This document shows positions 8,168 to 16,525 of a stretch of 21,741 bases of DNA, one piece after another. The position numbers and the translations under genes were made by a program. The DNA lies in assembly GCA_964570825.1 (NCBI GenBank), contig CAZMZJ010000023.1:1-21741 (forward strand), in the 5' to 3' direction. The stretch comes from UMGS1002 sp964570825. Lineage in GTDB: Bacteria > Bacillota > Clostridia > Oscillospirales > CAG-272. A model generated the notes under the pieces. The model did no database searches. It was given only the letters and a program-made list of their open reading frames with translations, and had not been told where the DNA came from. The number at the start of each line of letters is the position of its first letter. Position 1 is the first letter of the stretch.

Positions 8168-8833
8168 TTATAAACCCATTGAAATGGCTTCTTTTACTAA
8201 ACTGCTAGCACCGATTCTATCACACCCCATATCAATTAACTCCTTGGCTCTTTCTAGCGAACGAATTCCCCCTGCAGCCTTAATCTTTAAGCTGGGTATT
8301 CTATTCTGCTTAAAAATAAGTATGTCGCTGTCCTTTGCCCCTTCTTTAGAAAAACCTGTTGATGTTTTTATATAATCTGCACTTGCATCAGAAACAATTT
8401 TAGTAACTTGAGCTATTTCTTCGGGAGTTAAAAGACAGGTTTCAACTATTACCTTTAGGATATTGTTTCCTATTCCCTTTTTTATCATTTGTACTTCTTT
8501 TAGTATTTCTTCATATTTCTTTTGTTTCAGATCCCCTATATTAATTACCATATCAACTTCTTTTGCACCCTCAGTTATGGCATTATTTGCCTCACATAAT
8601 TTCGAAACTGTAGTTGAGTAGCCTAAGGGAAAACCAATAACCGTACAGATGTTAATAGAAGGACATTTGATGGCAGCATATTTCACGAATCTCGGTGGTA
8701 TGCAAATGCTTGCAGTGCTAAACCTCTTTGCCTCTTCTATAAGCAAATCAATATCTTTTTCAGTAGTATCCACCCTCAAACAAGTGTGATCAGTGTGTCT
8801 TAGCACCTCATATATTTCATCTTTTGATAGCAT
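8168..8833 (-). CDS. deoC: Deoxyribose-phosphate aldolase
   Basis: Cleaves 2-deoxyribose-5-phosphate to acetaldehyde and glyceraldehyde-3-phosphate. It is a 221-residue class I aldolase TIM barrel. Catalytic residues are all visible: Schiff-base lysine K156 in DYIKTSTGF, K185 in KIKAAGGIR, and D94 in KEVDMVINIGD. The ATG is preceded by AGAGGT. First of the three deo genes. It lies 83 bases after the isomerase-like gene at 8917-9672 on the same strand, so the deo genes may be cotranscribed with the oxidoreductase/isomerase pairs. No strong promoter was identified in that gap. Confidence 0.96.
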   Translation of the reverse strand: MLSKDEIYEVLRHTDHTCLRVDTTEKDIDLLIEEAKRFSTASICIPPRFVKYAAIKCPSINICTVIGFPLGYSTTVSKLCEANNAITEGAKEVDMVINIGDLKQKKYEEILKEVQMIKKGIGNNILKVIVETCLLTPEEIAQVTKIVSDASADYIKTSTGFSKEGAKDSDILIFKQNRIPSLKIKAAGGIRSLERAKELIDMGCDRIGASSLVKEAISMGL

Positions 8834-8916
8834 TAATACCTCTTGTATCCTTTACTAGTAATTCTATTCCTAGTTTTAAAAAATAACGCATGTGAACGCT
8901 TAATCGTTTAAATAGC

Positions 8917-9672
8917 CTAGTATATGGTTTTCATATATTTCAAGCTCTTTTCAATGCTCTTAAACGGATTAGGTGACAAATCTAACTCAATGACTGCATT
9001 TTCAACCATGGCTAGCTCAGCAGATTCCATTATTTCTTTGAAATCCATATTCCCATACCCTATAGCCCGAAATACCGGGACCCCTAAAATTTTCATATAA
9101 TCTTTTAAATGAAGGGTGTTAATCCGTCCAGATAACTTCTTTATGTAGTCGTTTGGGTTATATCCTCCGACTTTTATCCAAAAGGTATCTGGAATAAACT
9201 GAACTTCTTTTTCTGTTTCCTCAATCATTAGGTCGTATATTGTCCTATCATCAAATTTTTGAAACTCAAAATTATGATTATGATATGCTATAGTCATTCC
9301 AAAATCCTTCAAATCATTTGAGAGATTGTTTAGTAAATCAATAAACTCTTTTATCCCATCATTATTTTGGCGATATTGCTTGGGCATCATGCCAATTCCC
9401 ATATTTTTGCAGTTAAAGTTTAAATGCTCCTCCGCAAGTTTAGGAAGATCGTTTTTCATTCTTTCAACTGATGAATGAGTAATACAAATAGGAAGATCGT
9501 TATCAATAGATATTTTTCCTAGTTCCTTACTGTCGATATCACACATATGAGAAATTTGAACCACCTCAGCGCCCATAGCTTTGACCCTTTCAAAAACTCG
9601 TGGGACGTCTTCTGGTTTTTTCAAGTAATCTCTTAATGAAAATAACTGTACTCCTAGTTTAATTTTTCCCAT
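8917..9672 (-). CDS. Sugar phosphate isomerase/epimerase-like TIM-barrel protein (pair 2)
   Basis: A 251-residue protein of the xylose isomerase-like TIM-barrel family (AP endonuclease 2 fold), acting on small sugars or keto-sugars with a divalent metal. The metal-ligand pattern is intact: the HNHNFE segment (131-136, E136), D162 in PDTFW, H188 in LHLKD and E229 in VIELD. The start is ATG 9672 with AGAGGT before it. It is encoded immediately after a Gfo/Idh/MocA oxidoreductase (9806-10972), repeating the arrangement at 11032-13114. Members include epimerases, hydroxypyruvate and inosose isomerases or dehydratases, and the lyase subunits acting on 3-keto glycosides, so the substrate cannot be assigned. 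Its leader lies inside a 55-bp direct repeat. Confidence 0.85.
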   Translation of the reverse strand: MGKIKLGVQLFSLRDYLKKPEDVPRVFERVKAMGAEVVQISHMCDIDSKELGKISIDNDLPICITHSSVERMKNDLPKLAEEHLNFNCKNMGIGMMPKQYRQNNDGIKEFIDLLNNLSNDLKDFGMTIAYHNHNFEFQKFDDRTIYDLMIEETEKEVQFIPDTFWIKVGGYNPNDYIKKLSGRINTLHLKDYMKILGVPVFRAIGYGNMDFKEIMESAELAMVENAVIELDLSPNPFKSIEKSLKYMKTIY

Positions 9673-9685
9673 ATAGTTACCTCTG

Positions 9686-9795
9686 TTATTATTGGCTTTT
9701 TCTTTTACTAATAACGAAAGAAGTCGTAATTTTTAACCCTTTATTATTGGTTATTTTTCTATAAGTAGCGAAAAACTTTACGATATTTAGTCAGT
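9686..9795. repeat. Two 55-bp direct repeats before the isomerase-like gene
   Basis: Two adjacent copies (9686-9740 and 9741-9795) each start with TTATTATTGG and share the order of an A/T block, a (C/G)GAAA segment and a (T/A)CG(T/A) segment; similarity is about two-thirds by eye. On the minus strand the copy nearest the gene runs straight into the ribosome binding site of the 8917-9672 gene. Confidence 0.6.
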
Positions 9796-9805
9796 ATATC
9801 CTTTT

Positions 9806-10972
9806 TTAAACTTTTTTATTAAATACCTTCTCTTCTTCCTTTCTCTTTTCAAGCTCTTTAATAAATTCATCCTCATTTATTGGAAGAACTATTTCCTTTC
9901 CTTTCCAACTTGAAAGATAAACTGCATTTGAAAGGGTTAGCCCATTAATTCCTTCTAAACCAGGCGCAATTAGACTTTCTCCAAACAATACAGCCTTTGA
10001 AAAATTTCGAATAATATTGATATGTTGCCCAATAACTCCCATCTTAATAGCGTTTGAAAGAGTTGATATCCTTTTTGTCCTCTTTGTATTCGGTATTAAA
10101 GGCATAAATCTTTTATTTGTCGCATTAAACTCGCTTTCCTTCGTTTTTAATTTAATAAAGGTAAACTTCTCGGAAAGAAGTCCCTTCCACTCCACAATTA
10201 TCTGCCCCCCATCTCCTGATATTTCCAGTCTGTTTGTTCCGGGGAAATCATGGGTACTAGTTACAAATACTCCACTTCCGCCCCCTTCATATTCGGTATA
10301 AAAAGTAACATCATTTTCAACATTAATGTTTCTTTCTACTCCCACCTTGGCAAAACCATATACCTTACTAGGCATTCCCCCTAGCCACTGAAAAAGATCC
10401 AGTTGATGGGGGCATTGATTAATCAATACTCCTCCTCCTTCTCCTTCCCAGGTACCTCTCCATCCACCTTGATCATAATACGCCTGTGGACGATACCAGT
10501 TGGTAATTACCCAATTTATTCTTTTTATCTTTCCAAGTTCTCCGCTTTCAATAATCCTCTTTGCTTCCCGATACATAGGATCAGTTCTTTGGTTGTACAT
10601 AATTCCGAAAACAAGATCCTTCTTTTCTTTTGCAACCTCATTTAGCTCCTTAACTGCTTTAGTATATACTCCTGCAGGTTTTTCACTTAAAACATGTTTA
10701 CCCGCATTTAAAGCCTTGATTGCGTATTCAGGGTGAAAATAATGGGGAGTTGCAATTATTACAGCATCCACCTCGGAACAAGATATTAAATCTTCTGCAT
10801 TTGAGAATATTTTTACATTTTTCAAGTTTTTCTCTGCCCAACTTCTTCTCTCTTCGGAAGTGTCAGCTACAGCCGTAAGAACTGCGTTCTTGTCCATCCC
10901 ATTGTTAATCTTTTTTGCATGGGAATGCCCCATTTTACCTATACCTATGATACCGTATCTTAATTTTGCCAT
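9806..10972 (-). CDS. Gfo/Idh/MocA family oxidoreductase (pair 2)
   Basis: A 388-residue NAD(P)-dependent sugar dehydrogenase-like protein. The N-terminal Rossmann domain has GIIGIGKMG (G10-x-G12-xx-G15) and the family signature EKP (97-99). The C-terminal domain holds GGVLINQCPHQLD (H189, D192), where H189 is the likely catalytic residue, and the TNRLEISG strand. It is clearly paralogous to the product of 11969-13114: both share WGEGGG- or WEGEGGG-type loops, NQCxHQLDL and the ending NAxYxSxW. Compared with typical 330-370-residue members it has a short charged C-terminal tail. GGAGG precedes ATG 10972. The order oxidoreductase then isomerase on the minus strand suggests successive or paired reactions on one substrate, with the sugar oxidised (often at C3) and then eliminated, isomerised or epimerised. 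Substrate unknown. Confidence 0.88.
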   Translation of the reverse strand: MAKLRYGIIGIGKMGHSHAKKINNGMDKNAVLTAVADTSEERRSWAEKNLKNVKIFSNAEDLISCSEVDAVIIATPHYFHPEYAIKALNAGKHVLSEKPAGVYTKAVKELNEVAKEKKDLVFGIMYNQRTDPMYREAKRIIESGELGKIKRINWVITNWYRPQAYYDQGGWRGTWEGEGGGVLINQCPHQLDLFQWLGGMPSKVYGFAKVGVERNINVENDVTFYTEYEGGGSGVFVTSTHDFPGTNRLEISGDGGQIIVEWKGLLSEKFTFIKLKTKESEFNATNKRFMPLIPNTKRTKRISTLSNAIKMGVIGQHINIIRNFSKAVLFGESLIAPGLEGINGLTLSNAVYLSSWKGKEIVLPINEDEFIKELEKRKEEEKVFNKKV

Positions 10973-11031
10973 ACTAATCCTCCGTTTAAAATTAGGGTAA
11001 GTTTAATGCACCCTTTTTTGTTTTTTCTAAA

Positions 11032-11958
11032 TTATCCCTTTTCCATGCCTACTTTATCCATTAAAGCTTCCAGCTGACTATACTGCCAGATAAAAACTTC
11101 CTTTCTGGATACTTTTTGCATGCTTTTAATGTTCATTGCTTTATCTACAAGTTTGAAAACCCTGTAACTATTCTTGATAATGAGACTAAGTGGTGGGCAG
11201 AGATAGAAGGCTTTCTTTAATAGGGCATATTTCCAAGTGTGAGGTTCCATTGTCAAAAAGCCATTATACTCCCTTTCTTTTAAGTCTTTTAGAATATCTT
11301 CGATCCTGCCTTGGCCTAGCCCCAAGGGGACTTCTACGCCATCCAAACAATCCTTCATATGATAATATACTGTATAGTCCCTAGTTTTAAGATAGGCATC
11401 ATATGGATCCACGTTACATTGAATGTAATTAGAGGCATCATAACAAAGCTTTAAGTTTGGGTGATTAACCCCTTCGTATATCTCTATTGCTCTTTCAGGA
11501 ACATCCCCATAAATTTTCTTTTCATTTTCATGGATAAGAATTACATCTGTTCCCTCTACCTTTTCAACAAAACCTTTTATTTTTCTAATTACATCAGCCG
11601 AATATCCTGCATAATTATCTCTTGGGTCTACAAAAAAGGAGAAAATCCTTATATATTTGCATTCCATTGCTTGTGCAATCTTCACTAAGTTTTCTAGTTT
11701 TTTCAGTTGAGTATTGTATGCATCCTCGTTATATAGCCCTATTTTTCCAATTGGCGAACCGATGCTGGAAAACTTTATCCCTTCACTATCTAATACAGGT
11801 TTAATCTTTTCCATAAACTCCTCGTAAGAATAATCGGCAATGCTTTTTCCGTTTAAACTTCTAGGGCACATATACTTCATTCCTAGTTCTTTGCATATCT
11901 CTATTTGCAAAGATAAATCTGAAGCGTACTCATCTGTAAATCCACTAATCTTTACCAT
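11032..11958 (-). CDS. Sugar phosphate isomerase/epimerase-like TIM-barrel protein (pair 1)
   Basis: A 308-residue xylose isomerase-like TIM barrel. All four metal ligands are visible: E144 (LIHENE), D174 (CYDASN), H200 (YYHMKD) and E238 (TMEPH). The last ~65 residues lie outside the barrel and are rich in hydrophobic and basic residues; similar extensions exist in some members. It is not closely similar to the other isomerase-like protein in the window (251 residues), so the two pairs are not simple copies. GAGGAGG precedes ATG 11958. Only 10 bases separate it from the oxidoreductase stop codon, so translation of the two is likely coupled. The reaction is not assignable from sequence; see the findings for the 3-keto glycoside idea. 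Confidence 0.85.
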   Translation of the reverse strand: MVKISGFTDEYASDLSLQIEICKELGMKYMCPRSLNGKSIADYSYEEFMEKIKPVLDSEGIKFSSIGSPIGKIGLYNEDAYNTQLKKLENLVKIAQAMECKYIRIFSFFVDPRDNYAGYSADVIRKIKGFVEKVEGTDVILIHENEKKIYGDVPERAIEIYEGVNHPNLKLCYDASNYIQCNVDPYDAYLKTRDYTVYYHMKDCLDGVEVPLGLGQGRIEDILKDLKEREYNGFLTMEPHTWKYALLKKAFYLCPPLSLIIKNSYRVFKLVDKAMNIKSMQKVSRKEVFIWQYSQLEALMDKVGMEKG

Positions 11959-11968
11959 TTTAACCTCC

Positions 11969-13114
11969 TCATTCTATGCCCAGGTAATTTTTTTCCTGTG
12001 CGATCCTCTCTTTTAGTATCTTCTCATAATATATTCCATCAACTGGAATCTGTATTTTTCTCTTTTCCCAAGCAGAAATATAAATGGCGTTAACCATCTC
12101 AACCGCCTGCAATCCATCCTTTAATGGGGATAATAATTCTCCTTTGCCATTAATACTATTAACAAAATTTCTAATTAGAGATGCCTGTTCTCCAAAATCC
12201 CTTATAAGTCTTAAAGCAAATTGAAGGTTATACCCATATCTCTTCACTTTTCTTGATACAAACCCATACCCTGACTTGGTTTCAGCATTCACTTCACTCT
12301 CGCATTTTTTAAAGGTGTAAACCTTCATTTTGCGATTCTCAATTACTATTCTTCCCTTTTCACCTGAAATCTCCAGTCTATTTGTTCCTCTGAGTTCGTG
12401 GGTGCTTGCAGAAAAGGAACAAAATACATCCTCGGGATACTCAAACAGTGCGATTACATCATTTTCCACAGTGATATTTCTTCCTTTAGTAAACATTTTC
12501 GCTTCTACTCCTATAGGAAAACCCGCAATCCACTGTAGTAAATCTAATTGGTGAACACACTGGTTAATTAGAGTTCCACCCCCTTCACCCCAAAGACAAG
12601 CCCTCCAGCCACCTTGGTTGTAGTACGCTTGAGATCTATACCAGTCAGTTACGATATAGTTCATTCTAATTAATTTCCCTATTTTTCCTGACTGGACTAG
12701 TTTATAGGCTTTTTGATGAATTGGATTTGTTCTTTGGTTCCACATCACTGCAAGAACCAGCTCGGGGCGTTTATTTGCCTCTTTCAGGACAGATCTAGCT
12801 TCCTCTGCGGTTACTGTCATAGGCTTTTCGCAAAGAACATGTTTTCCCTTCTCAATACAGTATTTTACTATATCCCCGTGAAAATAATGTTGTGTAGAAA
12901 CAATAACTGCATCGATATTTTCCTTCTCTAGCATTAGTTTATAGTCTTCGTATGTCTTTGTCCTACCATGTTTTTTTATAAAAGAGGAAAGAGCTTCATC
13001 TTTGATGTCGCAAATGCAAGCAAGAGTGGCACCTTTTATCAGCCCCAACTTCAAGTTTCTGGCATGGATGCTTCCCATCCTTCCTACTCCAATCACTGCC
13101 ACCTTTACTTTCAT
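11969..13114 (-). CDS. Gfo/Idh/MocA family oxidoreductase (pair 1)
   Basis: A 381-residue sugar dehydrogenase-like protein with the NAD(P)-binding VIGVGRMG at the N-terminus, EKP (96-98), and LINQCVHQLD (H188, D191) in the substrate domain. It resembles the product of 9806-10972 along its whole length, including TNRLEISG and the tail pattern NAIYISAW...ERIAQEK, indicating an old duplication. The start ATG 13114 and its GTAGGAG ribosome binding site form the last unit of a 7 x 19-bp tandem repeat, so the leader of this mRNA is itself repetitive. It ends in TGA 10 bases before its partner isomerase gene. It is the first gene of the block oxidoreductase-isomerase-oxidoreductase-isomerase-deoC-deoD-deoB. 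Confidence 0.88.
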   Translation of the reverse strand: MKVKVAVIGVGRMGSIHARNLKLGLIKGATLACICDIKDEALSSFIKKHGRTKTYEDYKLMLEKENIDAVIVSTQHYFHGDIVKYCIEKGKHVLCEKPMTVTAEEARSVLKEANKRPELVLAVMWNQRTNPIHQKAYKLVQSGKIGKLIRMNYIVTDWYRSQAYYNQGGWRACLWGEGGGTLINQCVHQLDLLQWIAGFPIGVEAKMFTKGRNITVENDVIALFEYPEDVFCSFSASTHELRGTNRLEISGEKGRIVIENRKMKVYTFKKCESEVNAETKSGYGFVSRKVKRYGYNLQFALRLIRDFGEQASLIRNFVNSINGKGELLSPLKDGLQAVEMVNAIYISAWEKRKIQIPVDGIYYEKILKERIAQEKNYLGIE

Positions 13115-13246
13115 GTTGCTCCTACACCTTTATGTTGTTCTTATACCTTTTCATTGTTACTATACCTTTTTGTTGTTCTTATAACTTAACTTTGCGACTA
13201 TAGATTTACGATAAGACTATAGATTTACGATACGACTATCTATTTA
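13114..13246. repeat. Seven tandem 19-bp repeats running into the start codon of the oxidoreductase gene
   Basis: Units start at 13114, 13133, 13152, 13171, 13190, 13209 and 13228 with an exact 19-bp period. On the + strand the first four look like TGTTGTTCTTATACCTTTT and the last three like CGATACGACTATAGATTTA; the shared core is a CTATA or TTATA block followed by a T-rich end. Unit 1, read on the minus strand, is the ribosome binding site and the A of the ATG of the 11969-13114 gene. Three upstream units keep an AAAGGT- or AAGTT-like element at the matching place. Confidence 0.85.
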
Positions 13247-13259
13247 TCTTGTACTTAAT

Positions 13260-13290
13260 ATTTTACCATAACTTATATATGTAAACATAT
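13260..13290 (-). promoter_or_regulatory. Candidate promoter and operator for the oxidoreductase/isomerase-deo block
   Basis: On the minus strand TGGTAAAAT (13260-13268) is an extended -10 element. A perfect inverted repeat, ATATGT-AA-ACATAT (13277-13290), sits where the -35 would be. The identical 14-bp palindrome overlaps the -35 of the PAQR gene promoter near 21410. This suggests a shared regulator, but the promoter itself is only moderately supported. Confidence 0.45.
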
Positions 13291-13354
13291 ACTATGATTT
13301 TTAAGGATCAATTTAACTCTTACAAAAGCATTCGTTTAACTAAAATTATTATGT

Positions 13355-14164
13355 TTAGACACCGGAGTATGCGCTGAATCCACCGTCTATTGGGACTACA
13401 ATTCCTGTCACAAAGCCACTTGCTTCATTGTTTGTTAACCACTCAATTGTTCCTAATAATTCTTCTGGCTCACCAAATCTTCCCAGGGGTGTATTTCCCA
13501 ATATCTTCTTTGATCTATCAGTAAGCGACCCATCTTCTTTGTATAACAACGTCTTATTTTGGTTTGTAGAGAAAAATCCAGGAGCAATCGCGTTTACTCT
13601 CATACCTACTTTTGCGAAATAAACGGCAAGCCATTGAGTAAAATTAGAAACTGCCGACTTTGCCGCAGAGTAAGCAGGTATCTTTGTAAGAGGAGTAAAA
13701 GCATTCATAGAAGAAATATTTATTATACAACTTGCCTTTTTCTTTGCCATTTCTTCTGCAAAAACCTGGGTTGTTAAAAACGCACCCATAAAATTAAGAT
13801 TAAAAACAAAATCAACCCCCGATTGTTCCAAGGCGAAAAAATCTTTTACTCCTTTTTCTCCGTGAAATTCTATATCAGTAGTTGCTTTAGCATTATTTCC
13901 ACCAGCTCCGTTAATCAATATATCGCAAACACCAAAATCTGTAGTTATCCTTTCGTTAGCTTCAATAAGACTCTGTTTTTCTAATACATTAGCTTTATAT
14001 GCCTTAGCAATATATCCCTGATCATTAAGCTTTTTTGCAAGTCCTTCAACTGCATTTAGGTTAATATCTAGCAGGGCAACCTTATCCTTTAGCTTTGCAA
14101 AGTGTTCAGCAATAACTCCACAAAGAACTCCTCCAGCTCCCGTAATTACTACAACTCTATTCAT
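13355..14164 (-). CDS. uxuB: D-mannonate oxidoreductase, SDR family (fructuronate reductase)
   Basis: Reduces D-fructuronate to D-mannonate with NAD(P)H, the step before UxuA. The 269-residue short-chain dehydrogenase has the cofactor motif TGAGGVLCG (8-16), NGAGG (85-89), the catalytic Ser in INISSMN (S151/S152) and YSAAK (Y165, K169). The unusual cofactor loop and the insert around residues 92-115 match the SDR-type mannonate oxidoreductases (Bacillus YjmF-like), not the long-chain UxuB of Escherichia coli. Placement next to uxuA strengthens the assignment. A perfect AGGAGG precedes ATG 14164. A gap of 134 bases separates it from uxuA, and no terminator was found in it. Another SDR dehydrogenase on a related sugar acid is possible but less likely. 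Confidence 0.9.
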   Translation of the reverse strand: MNRVVVITGAGGVLCGVIAEHFAKLKDKVALLDINLNAVEGLAKKLNDQGYIAKAYKANVLEKQSLIEANERITTDFGVCDILINGAGGNNAKATTDIEFHGEKGVKDFFALEQSGVDFVFNLNFMGAFLTTQVFAEEMAKKKASCIINISSMNAFTPLTKIPAYSAAKSAVSNFTQWLAVYFAKVGMRVNAIAPGFFSTNQNKTLLYKEDGSLTDRSKKILGNTPLGRFGEPEELLGTIEWLTNNEASGFVTGIVVPIDGGFSAYSGV

Positions 14165-14298
14165 ATTATCCTCCTGTTTAGGCTCCAGAATTAAATTTTT
14201 TAGAAGCCCTTTGTTTAATTATTTAGATAAATCAAAAGATATCTGTTTTATATATTAATTTCCCTTTTTATTATTTTACTAGGTTCATATATTTTTAT

Positions 14299-15345
14299 TT
14301 ATTGTATTTTTTTACACTTTTCTACTGCCTCGAAAAGACCCCCTATGTAAGTTGCACCCAAGGCTCTATCATACAATCCATAGCCATATCTTCCCTTTTC
14401 TCCCCAAATCATTCTTCCATGGTCAGGTCTTACATATCCGTCAAACCCAGTCTCATGTAAGGCTTTTACTATCTCAAATATGTCTATGCTACCATATTCG
14501 GATGGATGAGCAGTCTCTTCGAAATCTCTCTCGCCCGATCTTTTTACATTCCTTATATGGACAAAATGCACCCTGCCTTTTGCCATCTTTATTATCTTTA
14601 TTAGGTCGTTTTCTCCAGCTACCCCAAGAGATCCTGTGCAAAGGGTAATCCCATTTGATGGGCTGTCTACAACATGCAAAAACCTTTTAATATTTTCGTA
14701 GTCGGTAATAATTCTAGGTAAGCCGAAGATAGGCCATGGAGGATCATCAGGGTGAATAGCCATCTTTATTCCACACTCTTCAGCAACTGGTATAATTTCT
14801 TTTAGAAAGACTGTTAGATTTGCCCAAAGTTCTTCAGGTCCCACATTTTTATATTTGTTTAGGAGTGCCTTTAGATCCTCTTTTGAGTAACTGCTATCCC
14901 AACCTGGTAAACTAAGTTCTGATTTTAATGGGTCCATGGAAAGCACTTTATCGTGAGAATATGAAAGAGCATTGGCTCCATCTTTTTGTTCCTTTTCCAG
15001 ATCACTCCTCAACCAATCAAAAACTGGCATGAAGTTATAACAAATACACTTGACCCCGTATTTCCCTAACCTTCTAATGTTTTCTTTATAGTTCTCAATA
15101 TACCGTTTTGCTGAAGGCAGTCCTAATTTTATATCTTCATGAACTGGGACACTTTCAATTACTTCACATTCCAAGCCTTTCTCTTGTGCACTCTCTACCA
15201 GTTCCTTAATACTCTCTTCTTTCCAAATACTTCCTGGAGGAGTGTCATATATTGCGCTCACTACCCCTCTAACAAAGGGGATCTGTCTAATCTGATCTAG
15301 GGTTATTCTGTCTCCTTTCCCATACCATCTAAACGTAATCTTCAT
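14299..15345 (-). CDS. uxuA: Mannonate dehydratase
   Basis: Removes water from D-mannonate to give 2-keto-3-deoxy-D-gluconate (KDG). The 348-residue TIM-barrel protein is in the size range of Gram-positive UxuA, shorter than the ~394-residue enterobacterial form. Recognisable segments are the N-terminal FRWYGKGD, GVVSAIYDTPPG, MAIHPDDPPWPIFGLPRI (metal and substrate residues), LCTGSLG with the conserved cysteine, VHIRNVK, and the terminal RPDHGRMIWGE. AAGGAGA precedes ATG 15345. It lies 51 bases after kdgK, in the order kdgK-uxuA-uxuB on the minus strand. Confidence 0.96.
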   Translation of the reverse strand: MKITFRWYGKGDRITLDQIRQIPFVRGVVSAIYDTPPGSIWKEESIKELVESAQEKGLECEVIESVPVHEDIKLGLPSAKRYIENYKENIRRLGKYGVKCICYNFMPVFDWLRSDLEKEQKDGANALSYSHDKVLSMDPLKSELSLPGWDSSYSKEDLKALLNKYKNVGPEELWANLTVFLKEIIPVAEECGIKMAIHPDDPPWPIFGLPRIITDYENIKRFLHVVDSPSNGITLCTGSLGVAGENDLIKIIKMAKGRVHFVHIRNVKRSGERDFEETAHPSEYGSIDIFEIVKALHETGFDGYVRPDHGRMIWGEKGRYGYGLYDRALGATYIGGLFEAVEKCKKIQ

Positions 15346-15396
15346 ATTCTTCTCCTTGTTCTTCCTGTTAATTGTTTTAATTTTACTTGATCGATA

Positions 15397-16419
15397 TTAT
15401 CTATTTACCCTTCCCGAACCAGTTCCCGAGGCCAAATCATCAATTTCCTTCAAGGATACTAAATTGAAATCTCCCTCTATGGTTTGCTTTAGCGCGGAGG
15501 CGGCAACGGCAAATTCTATAATCCTTTCATATGGAAAGTCCTTTATTAGCCCGTAAATTATACCAGCGGCAAAACTGTCCCCACCTCCGATTCTATCCAC
15601 TATATTTATGTTATATTTTTTAGCAGAAAAAGAACCTTCTTCGGTACAGAGTATTCCGCTCCAACCGTTTATTGAAGCAGATATGCTCTCCCTTAGCGAA
15701 AAGGCTACAGCCTTAACCCCAAATCTCTTTATTATTTCCAGGGCTATTTCTGAGTATCCTTGTTTGGATAATTCTCCCTTTTCTATACTCGATCCCTTCG
15801 CTTCTATTCCAAATACGTCCTTACAGTCCTCTTCATTGGAAATTAATACATCCACATATTGCATAAGGGAAGTCATAACCTTACCCGCCTTTTCTCTTGT
15901 CCACAACTTCTTTCTGTAATTCAAGTCGCAAGAAACTTTTACCCCCATCTCCTTTGCATGTTTTAATAGGATGGTAATAAACTTTTCAGTCTTTTCGGAT
16001 AACGCGGGAGTAATACCCGTAAAGTGTAACCAATATACATCATTAAGAGCTTTTTCTATATCGACCTCTTTAACTTCTATATCTGAAAAAGATGCATATT
16101 TCCTATCATAAACTACCACGCTTCCCCTTTGAGAAGCCCCTTTCTCACAAAAATATATACCTAGCCTTTCCCCTCCTCTTGAGACGTTGGATGTGTCCAC
16201 GCCAAAGGATCTTAAACTTTTTATAGCCGCGTCCCCGAGAAGATTGTCGGGAAGCTTGGATAAAAAGGAGGTTTCCAAACCAAGAGAAGCTAAAGAAACA
16301 GCTACATTTGCTTCCGCTCCTCCAAAACAGACATCAAACTTATCCGCCTGGACCAATCGTTTATATCCTTCGGGCTGCAATCTCATCATAATTTCGCCTA
16401 CTGTTAATACTTTACTCAT
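15397..16419 (-). CDS. kdgK: 2-keto-3-deoxygluconate kinase (PfkB family)
   Basis: Phosphorylates KDG to KDPG using ATP. A 340-residue ribokinase-fold protein with the substrate-binding GGAEANVAVSLASLG near the N-terminus, CDLNYRKKLW in the middle, and the PfkB signature DRIGGGDSFAAG with catalytic base D281. Its position between eda and uxuA supports KDG as substrate over other sugars. The frame is open back to a TTG at 16431, but ATG 16419 is the start: GGAGGGAGA (16421-16429) is its ribosome binding site and would otherwise be coding. Upstream lies a 314-base region filled with direct repeats, which separates it from eda. Confidence 0.93.
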   Translation of the reverse strand: MSKVLTVGEIMMRLQPEGYKRLVQADKFDVCFGGAEANVAVSLASLGLETSFLSKLPDNLLGDAAIKSLRSFGVDTSNVSRGGERLGIYFCEKGASQRGSVVVYDRKYASFSDIEVKEVDIEKALNDVYWLHFTGITPALSEKTEKFITILLKHAKEMGVKVSCDLNYRKKLWTREKAGKVMTSLMQYVDVLISNEEDCKDVFGIEAKGSSIEKGELSKQGYSEIALEIIKRFGVKAVAFSLRESISASINGWSGILCTEEGSFSAKKYNINIVDRIGGGDSFAAGIIYGLIKDFPYERIIEFAVAASALKQTIEGDFNLVSLKEIDDLASGTGSGRVNR

Positions 16420-16525
16420 ATCTCCCTCCAAAAATCAGGGTTTAAATACCTTTTTTATACGATCTCTTTAAAAACCTGCTGCCTCTATACTTTATAATTC
16501 CTTGTTTTACAATATTTCTAAATAC

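Noticed and set aside
13152..13154. Alternative minus-strand ATG inside the 19-bp array as the start of the oxidoreductase
   Set aside because: It is 40 bases from the true ATG and therefore out of frame.
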